The position numbers and the translations under genes are program-made. From the NCBI GenBank assembly GCA_903895725.1, contig CAITUV010000017.1:62001-126000 (forward strand): a DNA stretch of 64,000 bases. Reading direction: 5' to 3'. Positions 34,763-43,772 of the stretch are shown here, in pieces. The notes under the pieces were generated by a model, which ran no database searches, had not been told where the DNA came from, and worked only from the letters and a program-made list of their open reading frames with translations. How positions within the stretch are numbered: position 1 is the first letter of the stretch; each line of letters opens with the position of its first letter. The stretch is from an uncultured Myxococcales bacterium. GTDB lineage: Bacteria > Myxococcota_A > UBA9042 > CAIXZC01.

Positions 34763-36160
34763 CTATTTCCCGATGCAGAAGTGCGAGAAGATGTGGTCGA
34801 GGATCTTCTCCTGGACCGGTCCCTTTCCCGTGACTTCGTGAATGTGCTGCAGCGCCTGTCGAAGCAGCGAGGCAAGGACGTCGGCTGGAAGAGAGTCCAA
34901 CTGGTGTCGGCAGTCCTCCAGGGTGCGGGCGGCCACTGCTGCGGCCTCCCGCTGTCGCTCGCTGGCCAGGAGCACGGCCGCGGAGCCGTCGGCCATCCGT
35001 CTGTGGGCCTCTTCACGCATGGCAACGGCCAGCTCCGCCAGGCCCTGACCGGTGCGGGCCGAGATGCGAAAGACCGGCAGCAGGGGGGCCAAAGCCCCTG
35101 CAGCCGGAGTCGTTTCCCGATCGATCTTGGTCGTGACATGCCAGACCGGGGCGGCAGACTCGGTTCCGGCAAGTGTGCCCGCTGCCCGGTAGCCGCCCTC
35201 GGGGATTCCCCCCTCCTCGTGCAGCAACAGGACGAGGTCCGCTTCGCTGACCTGATCCAGAGTCCGCTCGATTCCCGACCGCTCCGCCTGTCCCCCGGCT
35301 TCGTGCAGCCCGGCGGTATCCACCAGGAGCACAGGCACTTCGAGCAGAGGCACGGCCCGGGAAGAAGGCAGGAACTCCTCCAGGTAGTCCCTGGTCGTCC
35401 CCGGCTCCTCGCTCACGATGGCCCGTTGCCGGCCCAGCAGTGCATTGAACAGAGAGCTCTTGCCGACGTTGGGGGGGCCGGCCAGGACCACCCGGAACCC
35501 GTTCTTCAGCAGGCGTGCGCGTTCGTACGAGGCGGCGAGGCCGGCCAGGTCGCTCGAAAGTCCGCTGAGCATCGAATTCAGCTCAGACCGGGGCATCTCG
35601 GGGACGTCCTCGGGAAAGTCGATCTCCGCTTCGAGGCGGGCCAGCAGGTCCAGGAGCTGCGCCGCCAGGCCCTCGATGACCCTTCCCACGTCCCCGAGCA
35701 GCCCGCTCGCCGCGGCGTGGAGGGCTGCAACGGACCGGGCATCGACCAGGTCCGACACGGCCTCGGCCTGGGCCAGATCCTTGCGGCCGTTCAGGAACGC
35801 CCGCAGCGTGAGCTCGCCGGGGCTGGCCGGTCTCGCCCCAAGGTCGCAGAGCATGTGCTGGACCGTAGCCATCAGCAGGGGGTTGCCGTGCAGGTGGAAT
35901 TCCACCACATCTTCGCCAGTGTAGCTGTTGGGGTGGACGAACCGGACCAGGAGTGCCTCGTCCACGGGGCGCCCGGTCTCCGGATTCCGCACCACCCGCC
36001 GCACCAGCCGTCCCGCTGCCGGCAGTCGGGCCGGCGCAATCAGCGCCTGGGCCAGCTCGAAGGCCTGTTCCCCCGACACGCGCACGATCCCCACCGCACC
36101 TCGGCCCGGCGGCGTCGCCGCGGCCACGATGGTATCGGCCAGGTTGCTTTCTACGGCCAT
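34763..36160 (-). CDS. mnmE: tRNA modification GTPase MnmE
   Basis: With MnmG it installs the (carboxymethyl)aminomethyl group on wobble uridine U34 of several tRNAs, using tetrahydrofolate and GTP. 465 residues, normal length. N-terminal folate-binding domain (DTIVAAATPPGRGAVGIVRVSG, then FHLHGNPL), helical region, inserted G domain with GPPNVGKSSLFN (G1), a DTAG (G3) and TKID (G4), and the conserved C-terminal CIGK that ends the protein. The ATG immediately follows the glnS stop. No mnmG is in the window. Confidence 0.96.
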   Translation of the reverse strand: MAVESNLADTIVAAATPPGRGAVGIVRVSGEQAFELAQALIAPARLPAAGRLVRRVVRNPETGRPVDEALLVRFVHPNSYTGEDVVEFHLHGNPLLMATVQHMLCDLGARPASPGELTLRAFLNGRKDLAQAEAVSDLVDARSVAALHAAASGLLGDVGRVIEGLAAQLLDLLARLEAEIDFPEDVPEMPRSELNSMLSGLSSDLAGLAASYERARLLKNGFRVVLAGPPNVGKSSLFNALLGRQRAIVSEEPGTTRDYLEEFLPSSRAVPLLEVPVLLVDTAGLHEAGGQAERSGIERTLDQVSEADLVLLLHEEGGIPEGGYRAAGTLAGTESAAPVWHVTTKIDRETTPAAGALAPLLPVFRISARTGQGLAELAVAMREEAHRRMADGSAAVLLASERQREAAAVAARTLEDCRHQLDSLPADVLASLLRQALQHIHEVTGKGPVQEKILDHIFSHFCIGK

Positions 36161-37885
36161 TCAGGCGCCCTGCTTCTCCGCCCGGGCCCAGGCATCCTTG
36201 AGGGTCACGGTTCGGTTGAACACCGGCTTTGCCGAGCTGGCATCAGGGTCCACGCAGAAGTAGCCGAGCCGTTCGAACTGGCAGCGGAAGCCGGGCTCCT
36301 GGCCGCCCAGCGCGGGCTCGAGCAGGCAACCGTCGAGGACCTGGAGGGACGATGGGTTGAGCGCGTTGTGGAAGTCCCCGCCCGGGGCATCGGCCGGGTT
36401 TTCGATGGTGAAGAGGTGGTCGTAGAGGCGCACTTCTCCCTTGACCGCGTGGGCAGCAGAAACCCAGTGCAGCGTGGACTTGACCTTGCGGCCGTCGGGC
36501 GAATCGCCGCCGCGGGTTGCGGGATCGTACGTGCAGACGAGCTCGGTGATCCGTCCGGTGGTCGGGTCCTTGACCACCTTCGTGCACGTGATGAAATAGG
36601 CGTACCGCAGCCTCACTTCCTTGCCGGGAGACAGTCGGAAGAACTTCTTGGGCGGGTCCTCCATGAAATCGTCCTGCTCGATGTAGATCTCCCGACCAAA
36701 CGGGATCTTCCGGGTTCCGGCAGCCGGGTCTTCGGGGTTGTTGACCGCGTCGAACCACTCGACCTGCCCTTCCGGGTAGTTCTCGATGGTCACCTTGATC
36801 GGGTTGAGCACGGCCATATAGCGGGGGGCCCGCTTGTTGAGGTCGTCCCGTACGCAGTGCTCGAGCAGCCGGACGTCCACGGTGCTGTCGTTCTTGGCCA
36901 CGCCGATGCGGTCGCAGAAGCCACGCAGCGCTTCGGGGGTGTACCCTCGGCGGCGCATCCCCTGGATGGTAGGCATCCGCGGGTCGTCCCAGCCGCGCAC
37001 CAGCCCCTCCTTCACGAGCTGGAGCAGCTTGCGCTTGCTCATCAGCGTGTACGTCATGTTGAGGCGGGCGAACTCGATCTGCTGCGGGTGGACCGGGGTC
37101 GCAAGCTCGTCCAGGAACCAGTCGTACAGGGGGCGATGGTCTTCGAACTCGAGGGTGCAGATCGAGTGAGTGATCCGCTCCATCTCGTCGGAGACGCAGT
37201 GGGCGTAGTCGTACATCGGGTAGATGCACCACTTGTCCCCGGTCCGGTGATGGTGGGCATGGAGCACCCGGTACATGACCGGGTCGCGCATGTTGATGTT
37301 GGGCGACGCCATGTCGATCTTGGCACGCAGCGTGATCGTACCGTCCGGGAACTCGCCCGCCCTCATGCGGCGGAACAGGTCGAGGCTTTCGGTCGGCGGC
37401 CGGTCGCGCCACGGGCTGTGCTTGCCGGGCTCGGTGAGCGTGCCCCGGTACTCCCTCATCTGCTCCGCAGTCAGGTGGCAGACGTAGGCCTTGCCCTTGA
37501 GGATGAGCTGCTCCGCGTACTGGTAGAGCTGCTCGAAGTAGTCGGAGGCGTAGTACTCCCGACCCTCCCAGTCGAAGCCGAGCCAGCGCACGTCCTCCCG
37601 GATGGAGTTGACGTACTCGACCTCTTCCTTGGTCGGGTTGGTGTCATCGAGCCTCAAGTTGCACTTGCCCGCATAGTCCCTGGCGATGCCGAAGTTCAGG
37701 CAGATGGACTTGGCGTGGCCCACGTGCAGGTAGCCGTTGGGCTCCGGCGGGAAGCGGGTGTGGACCCTGCCCCCGAACCGGCCGCTCCGGTTGTGCTCGT
37801 CGATGATGTCCCGGATGAAATTCTTCGGCGTGGCCTCGCCCACCCCTTCTTCCGGCTTGAGGCTGTCGTTGGTTGTGTCGCTCAT
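36161..37885 (-). CDS. glnS: Glutaminyl-tRNA synthetase
   Basis: Charges tRNA-Gln directly. 574 residues from the ATG at 37885 (GGGAG ahead); the frame to 38029 runs into the intergenic space. HIGH-type motif [15 protein letters not shown] near residue 40, KMSKS-type motif MSKRKLL, and the GlnRS anticodon-binding domain. The PEPNG form of the first motif marks GlnRS rather than GluRS. A direct GlnRS in this lineage would make the GatCAB amidotransferase route unnecessary for Gln. It sits 56 bases downstream of gltX, its close relative, and directly ahead of mnmE. Confidence 0.96.
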   Translation of the reverse strand: MSDTTNDSLKPEEGVGEATPKNFIRDIIDEHNRSGRFGGRVHTRFPPEPNGYLHVGHAKSICLNFGIARDYAGKCNLRLDDTNPTKEEVEYVNSIREDVRWLGFDWEGREYYASDYFEQLYQYAEQLILKGKAYVCHLTAEQMREYRGTLTEPGKHSPWRDRPPTESLDLFRRMRAGEFPDGTITLRAKIDMASPNINMRDPVMYRVLHAHHHRTGDKWCIYPMYDYAHCVSDEMERITHSICTLEFEDHRPLYDWFLDELATPVHPQQIEFARLNMTYTLMSKRKLLQLVKEGLVRGWDDPRMPTIQGMRRRGYTPEALRGFCDRIGVAKNDSTVDVRLLEHCVRDDLNKRAPRYMAVLNPIKVTIENYPEGQVEWFDAVNNPEDPAAGTRKIPFGREIYIEQDDFMEDPPKKFFRLSPGKEVRLRYAYFITCTKVVKDPTTGRITELVCTYDPATRGGDSPDGRKVKSTLHWVSAAHAVKGEVRLYDHLFTIENPADAPGGDFHNALNPSSLQVLDGCLLEPALGGQEPGFRCQFERLGYFCVDPDASSAKPVFNRTVTLKDAWARAEKQGA

Positions 37886-37941
37886 GGCTCGTCTCCCGTG
37901 TCGCTTCGGTCGTGTCTTTCCGGCAGGGCCCTTTTCCTTCC

Positions 37942-39411
37942 CTACTCGTGCTTGTCGTCCGTCTCGGCCCCCTGGGCCTTTGCCAGCGCCTTCAGATGCG
38001 CCACTGCCTCCCGGAGCCGCTGCTGGCACAGGGGCTTGCCGATGACCTCCATGGTCTCGAACAGCCCGGGGCTCGCCTGCCGCCCGGTGACCGCGATGCG
38101 GACCGGCATGAACAGGATCTTGGGCCTGGTTCCGGTCCGCTCGCAGAAGGCCCGCAGCACCTGCTCCAGCGAAGGCACGTCCCAGGTCCGCAGCTTGTCG
38201 AGCTCGTCGGTCGCCTGCTGCAACAGGTCCGCGGCAACGGCCGGCGGCGTGTTCTTCGGCACCAGCAGGGCCGGATCATACTGGATCTCGGCCGAGAAAA
38301 AGTACGTGGTCATGTTCGCGAACTGGTCGAGCCGCTCGATCCGCTCCCGCATGAGCGGCACGATGCGCCGGATGTAGTCCCGGGCGTAGAGGTTGTTCAC
38401 GATCCGGTCGGTCAGCTCGTCCTCGCTCATGGCCCGGACGTAGAGCCCGTTGAGCCAGTTGAGCTTGGCCAGGTCGAACACCGGCTCCCCGAGGCTGACC
38501 CGGCCGATGTCGAAGTTCTCGATGAGCTCGGCCAGGGTGAACTTCTCACGGTCTTCGCCAAACGAATACCCGACCAGGGCCAGGAAGTTCAGGAGCACTT
38601 CGGGCATGATGCCGATGCGCTGGTAGTACAGGATGGACGTCGGGTTCTTGCGCTTGGAGATCTTGCTCTTGTCCCGGTTGCGCAGAAGCGGCATGTGGAT
38701 GAACTCGGGCGGCTGCCATCCGAAGGCCTCGTAGAGGCGGACGTGCTTGGGCGTCGAGGGGATCCACTCCTCGGCCCGGATCACGTGGGTGATGCCCATG
38801 AGATGGTCGTCGACCACGTTGGCCAGGTGGTACGTGGGGAAGCCGTCCGACTTGAGCAGCACCTGGTCGTCCATCTGGTAGTTGGGATAGCGGATCTCAC
38901 CGCGCAGCCGGTCGGTGAAGACCGAGTCCCCCTCCCGGGGCATCTTCAGGCGGATGACGTACGGCATGGCGGCCGCGAGCTTGTCCTTGACCTCGGCCTC
39001 GGACAGGTGGCTGCAATGGCCGTCGTATCCGGTCGTGGGGCGCTTCTCCTCGACCATCTTCCTGCGCATTTCCTCGAGTCTTTCCGGGGTGCAGAAGCAG
39101 CGGTATGCCTGGCCCCGGTCGATGAGGATCTGCGCGTGCTCACGGTAGATGGCGGCTCGCTCGGACTGGCGATAGGGGCCGCAAGGGCCGCCGATGTCCG
39201 GACCTTCGTCCCAGGTGATCCCGGTCCACTTGAGCGCATCCATGATGGCCTGCTCATACTCGGGGGCGGACCGGGTCTGGTCCGTGTCCTCGATGCGCAG
39301 GATGAACTGGCCGCCGTGCTTGCGGGCAAAGCAGTAGTTGAACAGAGCGATGTACGCGGTCCCGACGTGCGGGTCGCCGGTAGGGCTGGGGGCAATTCGA
39401 GTCCTGACCAT
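37942..39411 (-). CDS. gltX: Glutamyl-tRNA synthetase
   Basis: Charges tRNA-Glu. 489 residues. Start taken as the ATG at 39411, five bases after AAGGAG and sharing one base with the DUF4416 stop; an ATG one codon earlier overlaps in ATGA and is also possible. HIGH-type motif [15 protein letters not shown], GluRS-type DTDQTRS segment, KMSKS-type motif [10 protein letters not shown], and the helical C-terminal anticodon domain. The conserved SREWYAG-like region corresponds here to [13 protein letters not shown]. Translation is likely coupled to DUF4416. Confidence 0.96.
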   Translation of the reverse strand: MVRTRIAPSPTGDPHVGTAYIALFNYCFARKHGGQFILRIEDTDQTRSAPEYEQAIMDALKWTGITWDEGPDIGGPCGPYRQSERAAIYREHAQILIDRGQAYRCFCTPERLEEMRRKMVEEKRPTTGYDGHCSHLSEAEVKDKLAAAMPYVIRLKMPREGDSVFTDRLRGEIRYPNYQMDDQVLLKSDGFPTYHLANVVDDHLMGITHVIRAEEWIPSTPKHVRLYEAFGWQPPEFIHMPLLRNRDKSKISKRKNPTSILYYQRIGIMPEVLLNFLALVGYSFGEDREKFTLAELIENFDIGRVSLGEPVFDLAKLNWLNGLYVRAMSEDELTDRIVNNLYARDYIRRIVPLMRERIERLDQFANMTTYFFSAEIQYDPALLVPKNTPPAVAADLLQQATDELDKLRTWDVPSLEQVLRAFCERTGTRPKILFMPVRIAVTGRQASPGLFETMEVIGKPLCQQRLREAVAHLKALAKAQGAETDDKHE

Positions 39412-39956
39412 CATGTCTCCTTGTCGTGCGGGGTCCCCTGAAGCGTTCTGGGCATCCGGGGACGGGCCCGGGTCAGAAAGGCACGTACCTCCTCGCTTCC
39501 CCAATCCTTGTAGGTCCAGGGGAGCGGCTGATAAGCGCCGGTATGATAGATCAAAGTCAGATCGCCGTAAATCCCCTGCCCCAGATACACGCGCTGGTGG
39601 CGGGGTTTCCCCGTGGCGAGCACGAGGTTGAACGGGGTCAGGAACCCCGGATCCAGGTTCACCCGGCGCTTCCCGTCCACAGCGAACCGGTCCTCGAGCT
39701 CATTGGTGAATCGCTTGACCGACGGGAGGCAGTCCGGAGCGACCTGGTCCCGCATCAGCAGGAACTGCCGGACGATCGGGCTTCCCATCTCGGCCTGGTA
39801 GTAGTCGGTCCAGTCGAAGGGCTGAGGCCCCAGCACCCTGGCGGCCGGGCCGAACCGGTCTGCAAACGCCACCAGCGCCGCGTCGCACGCGGCCTCGTCC
39901 GTGTGCAGCACGCCCAGCACCAGGCTGACGGGGGGAGGTGTCTCAGGCCGGCTCAT
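39411..39956 (-). CDS. DUF4416 family protein
   Basis: 181 residues; the ATG follows AAGGA and overlaps the end of the epimerase gene by 14 bases. Motifs seen: [50 protein letters not shown] and PWTYKDW. These match the small DUF4416 family of Deltaproteobacteria and other phyla, whose function is not known. The overlap with gltX on the other side suggests a link with tRNA or translation, but only by position. Confidence 0.85.
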   Translation of the reverse strand: MSRPETPPPVSLVLGVLHTDEAACDAALVAFADRFGPAARVLGPQPFDWTDYYQAEMGSPIVRQFLLMRDQVAPDCLPSVKRFTNELEDRFAVDGKRRVNLDPGFLTPFNLVLATGKPRHQRVYLGQGIYGDLTLIYHTGAYQPLPWTYKDWGSEEVRAFLTRARPRMPRTLQGTPHDKET

Positions 39957-40884
39957 CCAGGTCCTTTCGCAAGAAGAACTCTACGGTTCGCGCAAGCCCC
40001 TCCGGAATCGGCGTCCAGGCGGGAAGCCCGAGCAACCGTACCGCTTCCTCGCCGCTCCCGTAGGAGCGCCGGATATCCCCCTCACGGGGCGGCAGGAACT
40101 GAGGCTCGGGGTGCTTCCCGGTGGCCCCGGCAAGCGCCGCCAGCAGGTCGAGCAGCGACGTCTCCCGGCCAGCGCACAGGTTCACCACCCGTCCCGCGGC
40201 ATCCGGGCACGTCATTGCGGCCAGATTGGCTCTCGCTACATCCTCGACGAAAAGAAAATCCCGGGTCTGAAGGCCGTCGCCGAACACCTTGGGACGTCCG
40301 CCCCCGAGCAGTGCGGTGATGAACTTCGGGACCACGGCGGCATACTCGCCCTTGGGATCCTGCCGGGGGCCAAACACGTTGAAGTAGCGAAGGGCAGTCA
40401 CCTCGGTCCAGCCCCGGGCCGTGTACAGTCTCCCGTACTGCTCGCACATGAGCTTGTGCAGACCATAGGGCGAGATGGGACCCGTGCGGCTGTCCGGCCT
40501 CAGCGGCAAATCCGGGTTGTCGCCGAACACCGCGGCCGACGAGGAGATCACCACCCGCTTCACGCCGTTGACCCGGGCGGCCTCCAGCACGTTGACCGTG
40601 CCCGTGACGTTGACCGCATGGCAGGCCCCGGGCTCCTCCATGGAACGCTGTACCGAGGCCACCGCAGCCAGGTGGAAGATGCCGTCCACCCCCGCCGCAT
40701 ACCTCATCATGAAGTCCGTATCGGCCACGGAGCCCACGGCCAGGGCTGCCTCGGCTCCGGCCAGGTTCCCCATTCTGCCCGTGGAGAGGTCGTCCACCAC
40801 GGTAACACGGTGGCCCTCCTGTACGAGCAGGTGGACAAGATTGCTCCCGATGAAGCCGGCACCGCCGGTGACGAGGTAGTTCAT
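39943..40884 (-). CDS. NAD-dependent nucleotide-sugar epimerase/dehydratase (SDR)
   Basis: 313 residues from the ATG at 40884 after GGAGGTG; the frame to 40908 adds eight residues with no ribosome site. Extended SDR fold: GGAGFIGSN NAD motif at residues 7-15, HLAAVASVQRS, SSSAAVFGD and the catalytic YGLHK (Tyr-x3-Lys), then FNVFGPRQDP and FLFVEDVA. It resembles UDP-glucose/UDP-N-acetylglucosamine 4-epimerases (GalE/WbpP group); the exact sugar is not settled. First gene of the long minus-strand run and preceded by a good promoter. Confidence 0.9.
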   Translation of the reverse strand: MNYLVTGGAGFIGSNLVHLLVQEGHRVTVVDDLSTGRMGNLAGAEAALAVGSVADTDFMMRYAAGVDGIFHLAAVASVQRSMEEPGACHAVNVTGTVNVLEAARVNGVKRVVISSSAAVFGDNPDLPLRPDSRTGPISPYGLHKLMCEQYGRLYTARGWTEVTALRYFNVFGPRQDPKGEYAAVVPKFITALLGGGRPKVFGDGLQTRDFLFVEDVARANLAAMTCPDAAGRVVNLCAGRETSLLDLLAALAGATGKHPEPQFLPPREGDIRRSYGSGEEAVRLLGLPAWTPIPEGLARTVEFFLRKDLDEPA

Positions 40885-40906
40885 GGGCACCTCCGAGACC
40901 GGGCGC

Positions 40907-40934
40907 ATTCTACCTCGCAGAGCGTTCCTGGCAA
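40907..40934 (-). promoter_or_regulatory. Candidate promoter of the epimerase-to-peptidase operon
   Basis: TTGCCA (40934-40929, 5 of 6), 16-base spacer, TAGAAT (40912-40907, 5 of 6) on the minus strand, 22 bases ahead of the epimerase ATG. Confidence 0.6.
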
Positions 40935-40991
40935 GCCCGGATCCCTTGACTTGGGGGGGATGGCGGCCTCCCGGCCCCGTGGTCCTTCGTC

Positions 40992-42527
40992 CTACCGCCA
41001 GCGGTAGTCGATTCCGATGGAGATGATCGGGCCGCCGGTGACGTCCCGCTCGTGGCGCTGCGTGGTCTTGCCGGTGGCGGAGTCGCAGTAGAAGTCCCAG
41101 TCGCTCTTGCTCTCGAACTGGAACACGCCCGCGCCGCCGATGCTGACGGGGATGAACAGGGAGCCACTGCCGCCGTTGCCGACCACCAGGGTCTTGATGC
41201 CCAGCTCGCCATACAGCCAGCCGCCGTCGTAGTAGCCCCAGTGGGTGTTGAGGGCCACCCGGCGTGTCAGCGGGATGTTGAGGTCGGCATCGAGGCCGTT
41301 CCAGAAGAACCCGTACCCGGTTTCGACGACGTCACACGCCTTGTTGAGGCCGTAGTCGGAGGACTTCTGGTAGTACCAGTCGTCTTCCTTCTTGTTGAGC
41401 ATGAAGCTGTTCCAGAACGAGAAGCTCAGGCCGTCCACGGTGCCCAGCCGGATCTTCTGGAGGAAGGTCACTCCCCGCTTGCGGGTGTATGCGGCGTAGG
41501 TGTATCCGGCCCCGACGCCGACCTCGAACACGTCGGTATCAAACGAGGGGATGAGGTTGAAGGCAAAGGGGACCGCATTCACGTCGCCGAACAGGAAGGC
41601 GATGTTCGGGAACCCGGCTTCGAGCCGCATGGGGAAGGAGAAGGTCCGGTCGTATGCGGCGCGGCCGATGAAGCCGCCGGCCAGCGTCTCGATGCCCAGG
41701 TAGGGGGCGATGCGGGCCTGGATGCGGTTGAGGTTCCGCTCGTACGCGGGCCACCACTTGGTCTCGGAGAGGGCGGCCTTGGTGGAGTAGACCAGGTCGC
41801 CGATTTCAGCGGTATTGCCCCGGCCGAGCAGGAGCATGGCCTGGGTCTCGGAGACCTGGATGACGTCGAGGACTCCGGTCACCTCGTTGGAGGGGAGGAG
41901 ATCTTCGGTCTTGGTCTCGAGGTTGAACTTCTTCACTTTCTTCTGGGCGCGAACCTCGAAGTGCATACCCTTCTCGACGCCATGCTCCTTGCCGAGGTCG
42001 ATGACGACGTTGTCCGAGTGGACCTCGATCACCTTGCCGGCGAGCACCTGAACGGGGGCAGCAGAGGGGCCGGCGATGCCCGCCACGGCGGAGGGGCCTC
42101 CCCCTCCCACCGTTCCGGCGGTCGCCGGCGCCAGCAGGCCGGACAGCGATTCGGCCACCAGCGTCCCATCCGTCGAGACGACCAGGGGGACTACCTGGAA
42201 CTTGGCCAGGACGGCAAATACCCGGGTTCCCTCCTGGCGCAGGCGGACGACCTCTCCCTTCTCGAGCGGACTGCGGCCGACCAGCTCGGCCTTGCCGCCC
42301 TCCTTGAGCCGCCAGGTTCCGACTCCGTCGATACCCAGGGCGACGTGGACGAGATCGCCCACGACGAGGCAATCCCAGGGCTTTCCGCCGACGGGCACGT
42401 CCACGACGGCCCCCCCGGTGTTCACCACGACGGAGTCGGCCTTGAGCTCACAGGCCGGTGCCTGGGCCAAGGCCGGGAGGGCGAAAAGGAACGATGCAGC
42501 GCAGGCAAGAACGAATACGTGTTTCAC
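40992..42527 (-). CDS. Exported envelope protein with SH3-like region and beta-rich C-terminus
   Basis: 511 residues from the GTG at 42527 (GGAGG seven bases ahead); the frame to 42605 is promoter sequence. Signal peptide ending ALAQA. About residues 25-130 are beta-rich; about 165-260 contain an SH3-like stretch (VHSDNVVIDLGKEHGVEKGM) like that in FlgT-type and secretin-associated proteins. The last 250 residues alternate hydrophobic and polar residues, with many aromatics (AYTRKRGVTF, FWNSFML, HWGYYDGGW) and end in IDYRWR, as in outer-membrane barrels. An outer-membrane or periplasmic envelope role is likely; no specific family is assigned. Confidence 0.78.
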   Translation of the reverse strand: MKHVFVLACAASFLFALPALAQAPACELKADSVVVNTGGAVVDVPVGGKPWDCLVVGDLVHVALGIDGVGTWRLKEGGKAELVGRSPLEKGEVVRLRQEGTRVFAVLAKFQVVPLVVSTDGTLVAESLSGLLAPATAGTVGGGGPSAVAGIAGPSAAPVQVLAGKVIEVHSDNVVIDLGKEHGVEKGMHFEVRAQKKVKKFNLETKTEDLLPSNEVTGVLDVIQVSETQAMLLLGRGNTAEIGDLVYSTKAALSETKWWPAYERNLNRIQARIAPYLGIETLAGGFIGRAAYDRTFSFPMRLEAGFPNIAFLFGDVNAVPFAFNLIPSFDTDVFEVGVGAGYTYAAYTRKRGVTFLQKIRLGTVDGLSFSFWNSFMLNKKEDDWYYQKSSDYGLNKACDVVETGYGFFWNGLDADLNIPLTRRVALNTHWGYYDGGWLYGELGIKTLVVGNGGSGSLFIPVSIGGAGVFQFESKSDWDFYCDSATGKTTQRHERDVTGGPIISIGIDYRWR

Positions 42528-42571
42528 CGGAGCCTCCCTGATTACAACAACGGTTTGCCAGCTACGGCCGA

Positions 42572-42600
42572 AGTGTACCGCGCAGGGCGGAACATGTAAA
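42572..42600 (-). promoter_or_regulatory. Candidate promoter of the envelope-protein gene
   Basis: TTTACA (42600-42595, 5 of 6), 17-base spacer, TACACT (42577-42572, 4 of 6) on the minus strand, between the kinase gene and the gene at 42527. Confidence 0.5.
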
Positions 42601-42632
42601 GGCACAAGCAGATCCCAGGCGCTTGCCGCCGC

Positions 42633-43733
42633 CTATCCACGGCCAAAGAACATGTCCGCCAGGTAGGCCAGGAGTGCGGCAAGGAAGAGGGCCATGAGTC
42701 CCAGGAACACCCAGCGAGGGTGGATGCCGGCAGCGGAAGGGGCGGGGGCCGGTCGGGGACCTTCGCCGGGCTGTTTCGCCGGGTCGGCCTTGCCGCGGCG
42801 CCGGGCGGGCTTTGGTGCGGCACCGGCCTTCTCGAGCCAGGAGCGGAACGCATGAACCTCGTAGCCCGGGGACGTCTCGTTGAGCAGCTTGCGGGCCTCG
42901 GAAGCGAGCTCCCGGCCGGTGGACGGCCGGGCTGCCGGGTCCGAAGCCAGCACCTTCTTGAGCAACGCGGCGACGGCGGGCGGAAGCGACGCGGCAGCAA
43001 GCTGCCTGGCCAGGTCTTTGCCGTCCCGTACCCGGGCCATGATCTCCCCCGTGTCGCCCGACCCGTGGGGCTTCTCCCCGGACACGCAGCGGAGGAACAC
43101 GACTCCGAGGGAGAACAGGTCGCTGCGGCCGTCGATGCTGCCGCCTGCGGCCTGCTCGGGGGACATGTACCGGACCTTCCCTTTGACCACTCCGGCCCGG
43201 GTCTTTTCGGTCGGGTCGTCCCGCTTGACGATTCCGTAGTCGATGAGCTTGACCCGGCCGTCGTTGCCGATGAGCACGTTCTGGGGGCTCACGTCGCGGT
43301 GCACGAGTCCGAGTCGTTTCTTTCCTTCGAGGTCCCGGGCCTGGTGGAGCGCGTCGAGCCCCTCGGCGGCCTCGCACAGGATGAACAGCGCTTCCGCCAG
43401 CGGGAGTTTGCCCGCCTTGGTGACGAGCTCCTCAAGGGAGAGGGAGGGGAAGTACTCGGTCACGATGTACGCGATGCCCTCCTCGTCACCGAAATCCAGC
43501 ACCTTGAGCAGGCAGCGGTGCTCGAGGAGGGCCCCGATGCGGGCCTCCTCGTGGAACATCCGTCGGAAGGAGTCCTCGTTGGCCAGGTGAGGATGGAGCA
43601 GCTTGATCGCCACCTGGGAGCGGAACCCCCCCACGCCCGTCTGGACCGCTTTGTACACGGTGGCCATGCCGCCGGCGGCAATCTTCTCCTTGACCTCGTA
43701 TCGGCCGAGCTTGACCAGCGGTCCTGTCGCCAT
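42633..43733 (-). CDS. Membrane-anchored Ser/Thr protein kinase (Hanks type)
   Basis: 366 residues from the ATG at 43733, six bases after GGAGG. Gly-rich loop EKIAAGGMATVYKA, Lys44 in VAIKLL, catalytic HRDVSPQN (His145-Asp147) and DYG instead of the usual DFG, then KVRYMSPEQ. The change of Phe to Tyr in DFG is tolerated in active kinases. After the kinase domain (about 10-270) come a basic linker and one transmembrane helix near the C-terminus (WVFLGLMALFLAALLAYL), so the kinase domain faces the cytoplasm and almost no extracellular part exists. The gene lies 39 bases after the beta-propeller lipoprotein gene, probably cotranscribed. Confidence 0.92.
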   Translation of the reverse strand: MATGPLVKLGRYEVKEKIAAGGMATVYKAVQTGVGGFRSQVAIKLLHPHLANEDSFRRMFHEEARIGALLEHRCLLKVLDFGDEEGIAYIVTEYFPSLSLEELVTKAGKLPLAEALFILCEAAEGLDALHQARDLEGKKRLGLVHRDVSPQNVLIGNDGRVKLIDYGIVKRDDPTEKTRAGVVKGKVRYMSPEQAAGGSIDGRSDLFSLGVVFLRCVSGEKPHGSGDTGEIMARVRDGKDLARQLAAASLPPAVAALLKKVLASDPAARPSTGRELASEARKLLNETSPGYEVHAFRSWLEKAGAAPKPARRRGKADPAKQPGEGPRPAPAPSAAGIHPRWVFLGLMALFLAALLAYLADMFFGRG

Positions 43734-43772
43734 CACCTGCCTCCAGACGGGCTCATGAGGGGGATTCGGGCA

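Noticed and set aside
34481..38377. 1298-codon open frame on the plus strand
   Set aside because: Antisense to mnmE, glnS and part of gltX, whose motifs are intact.
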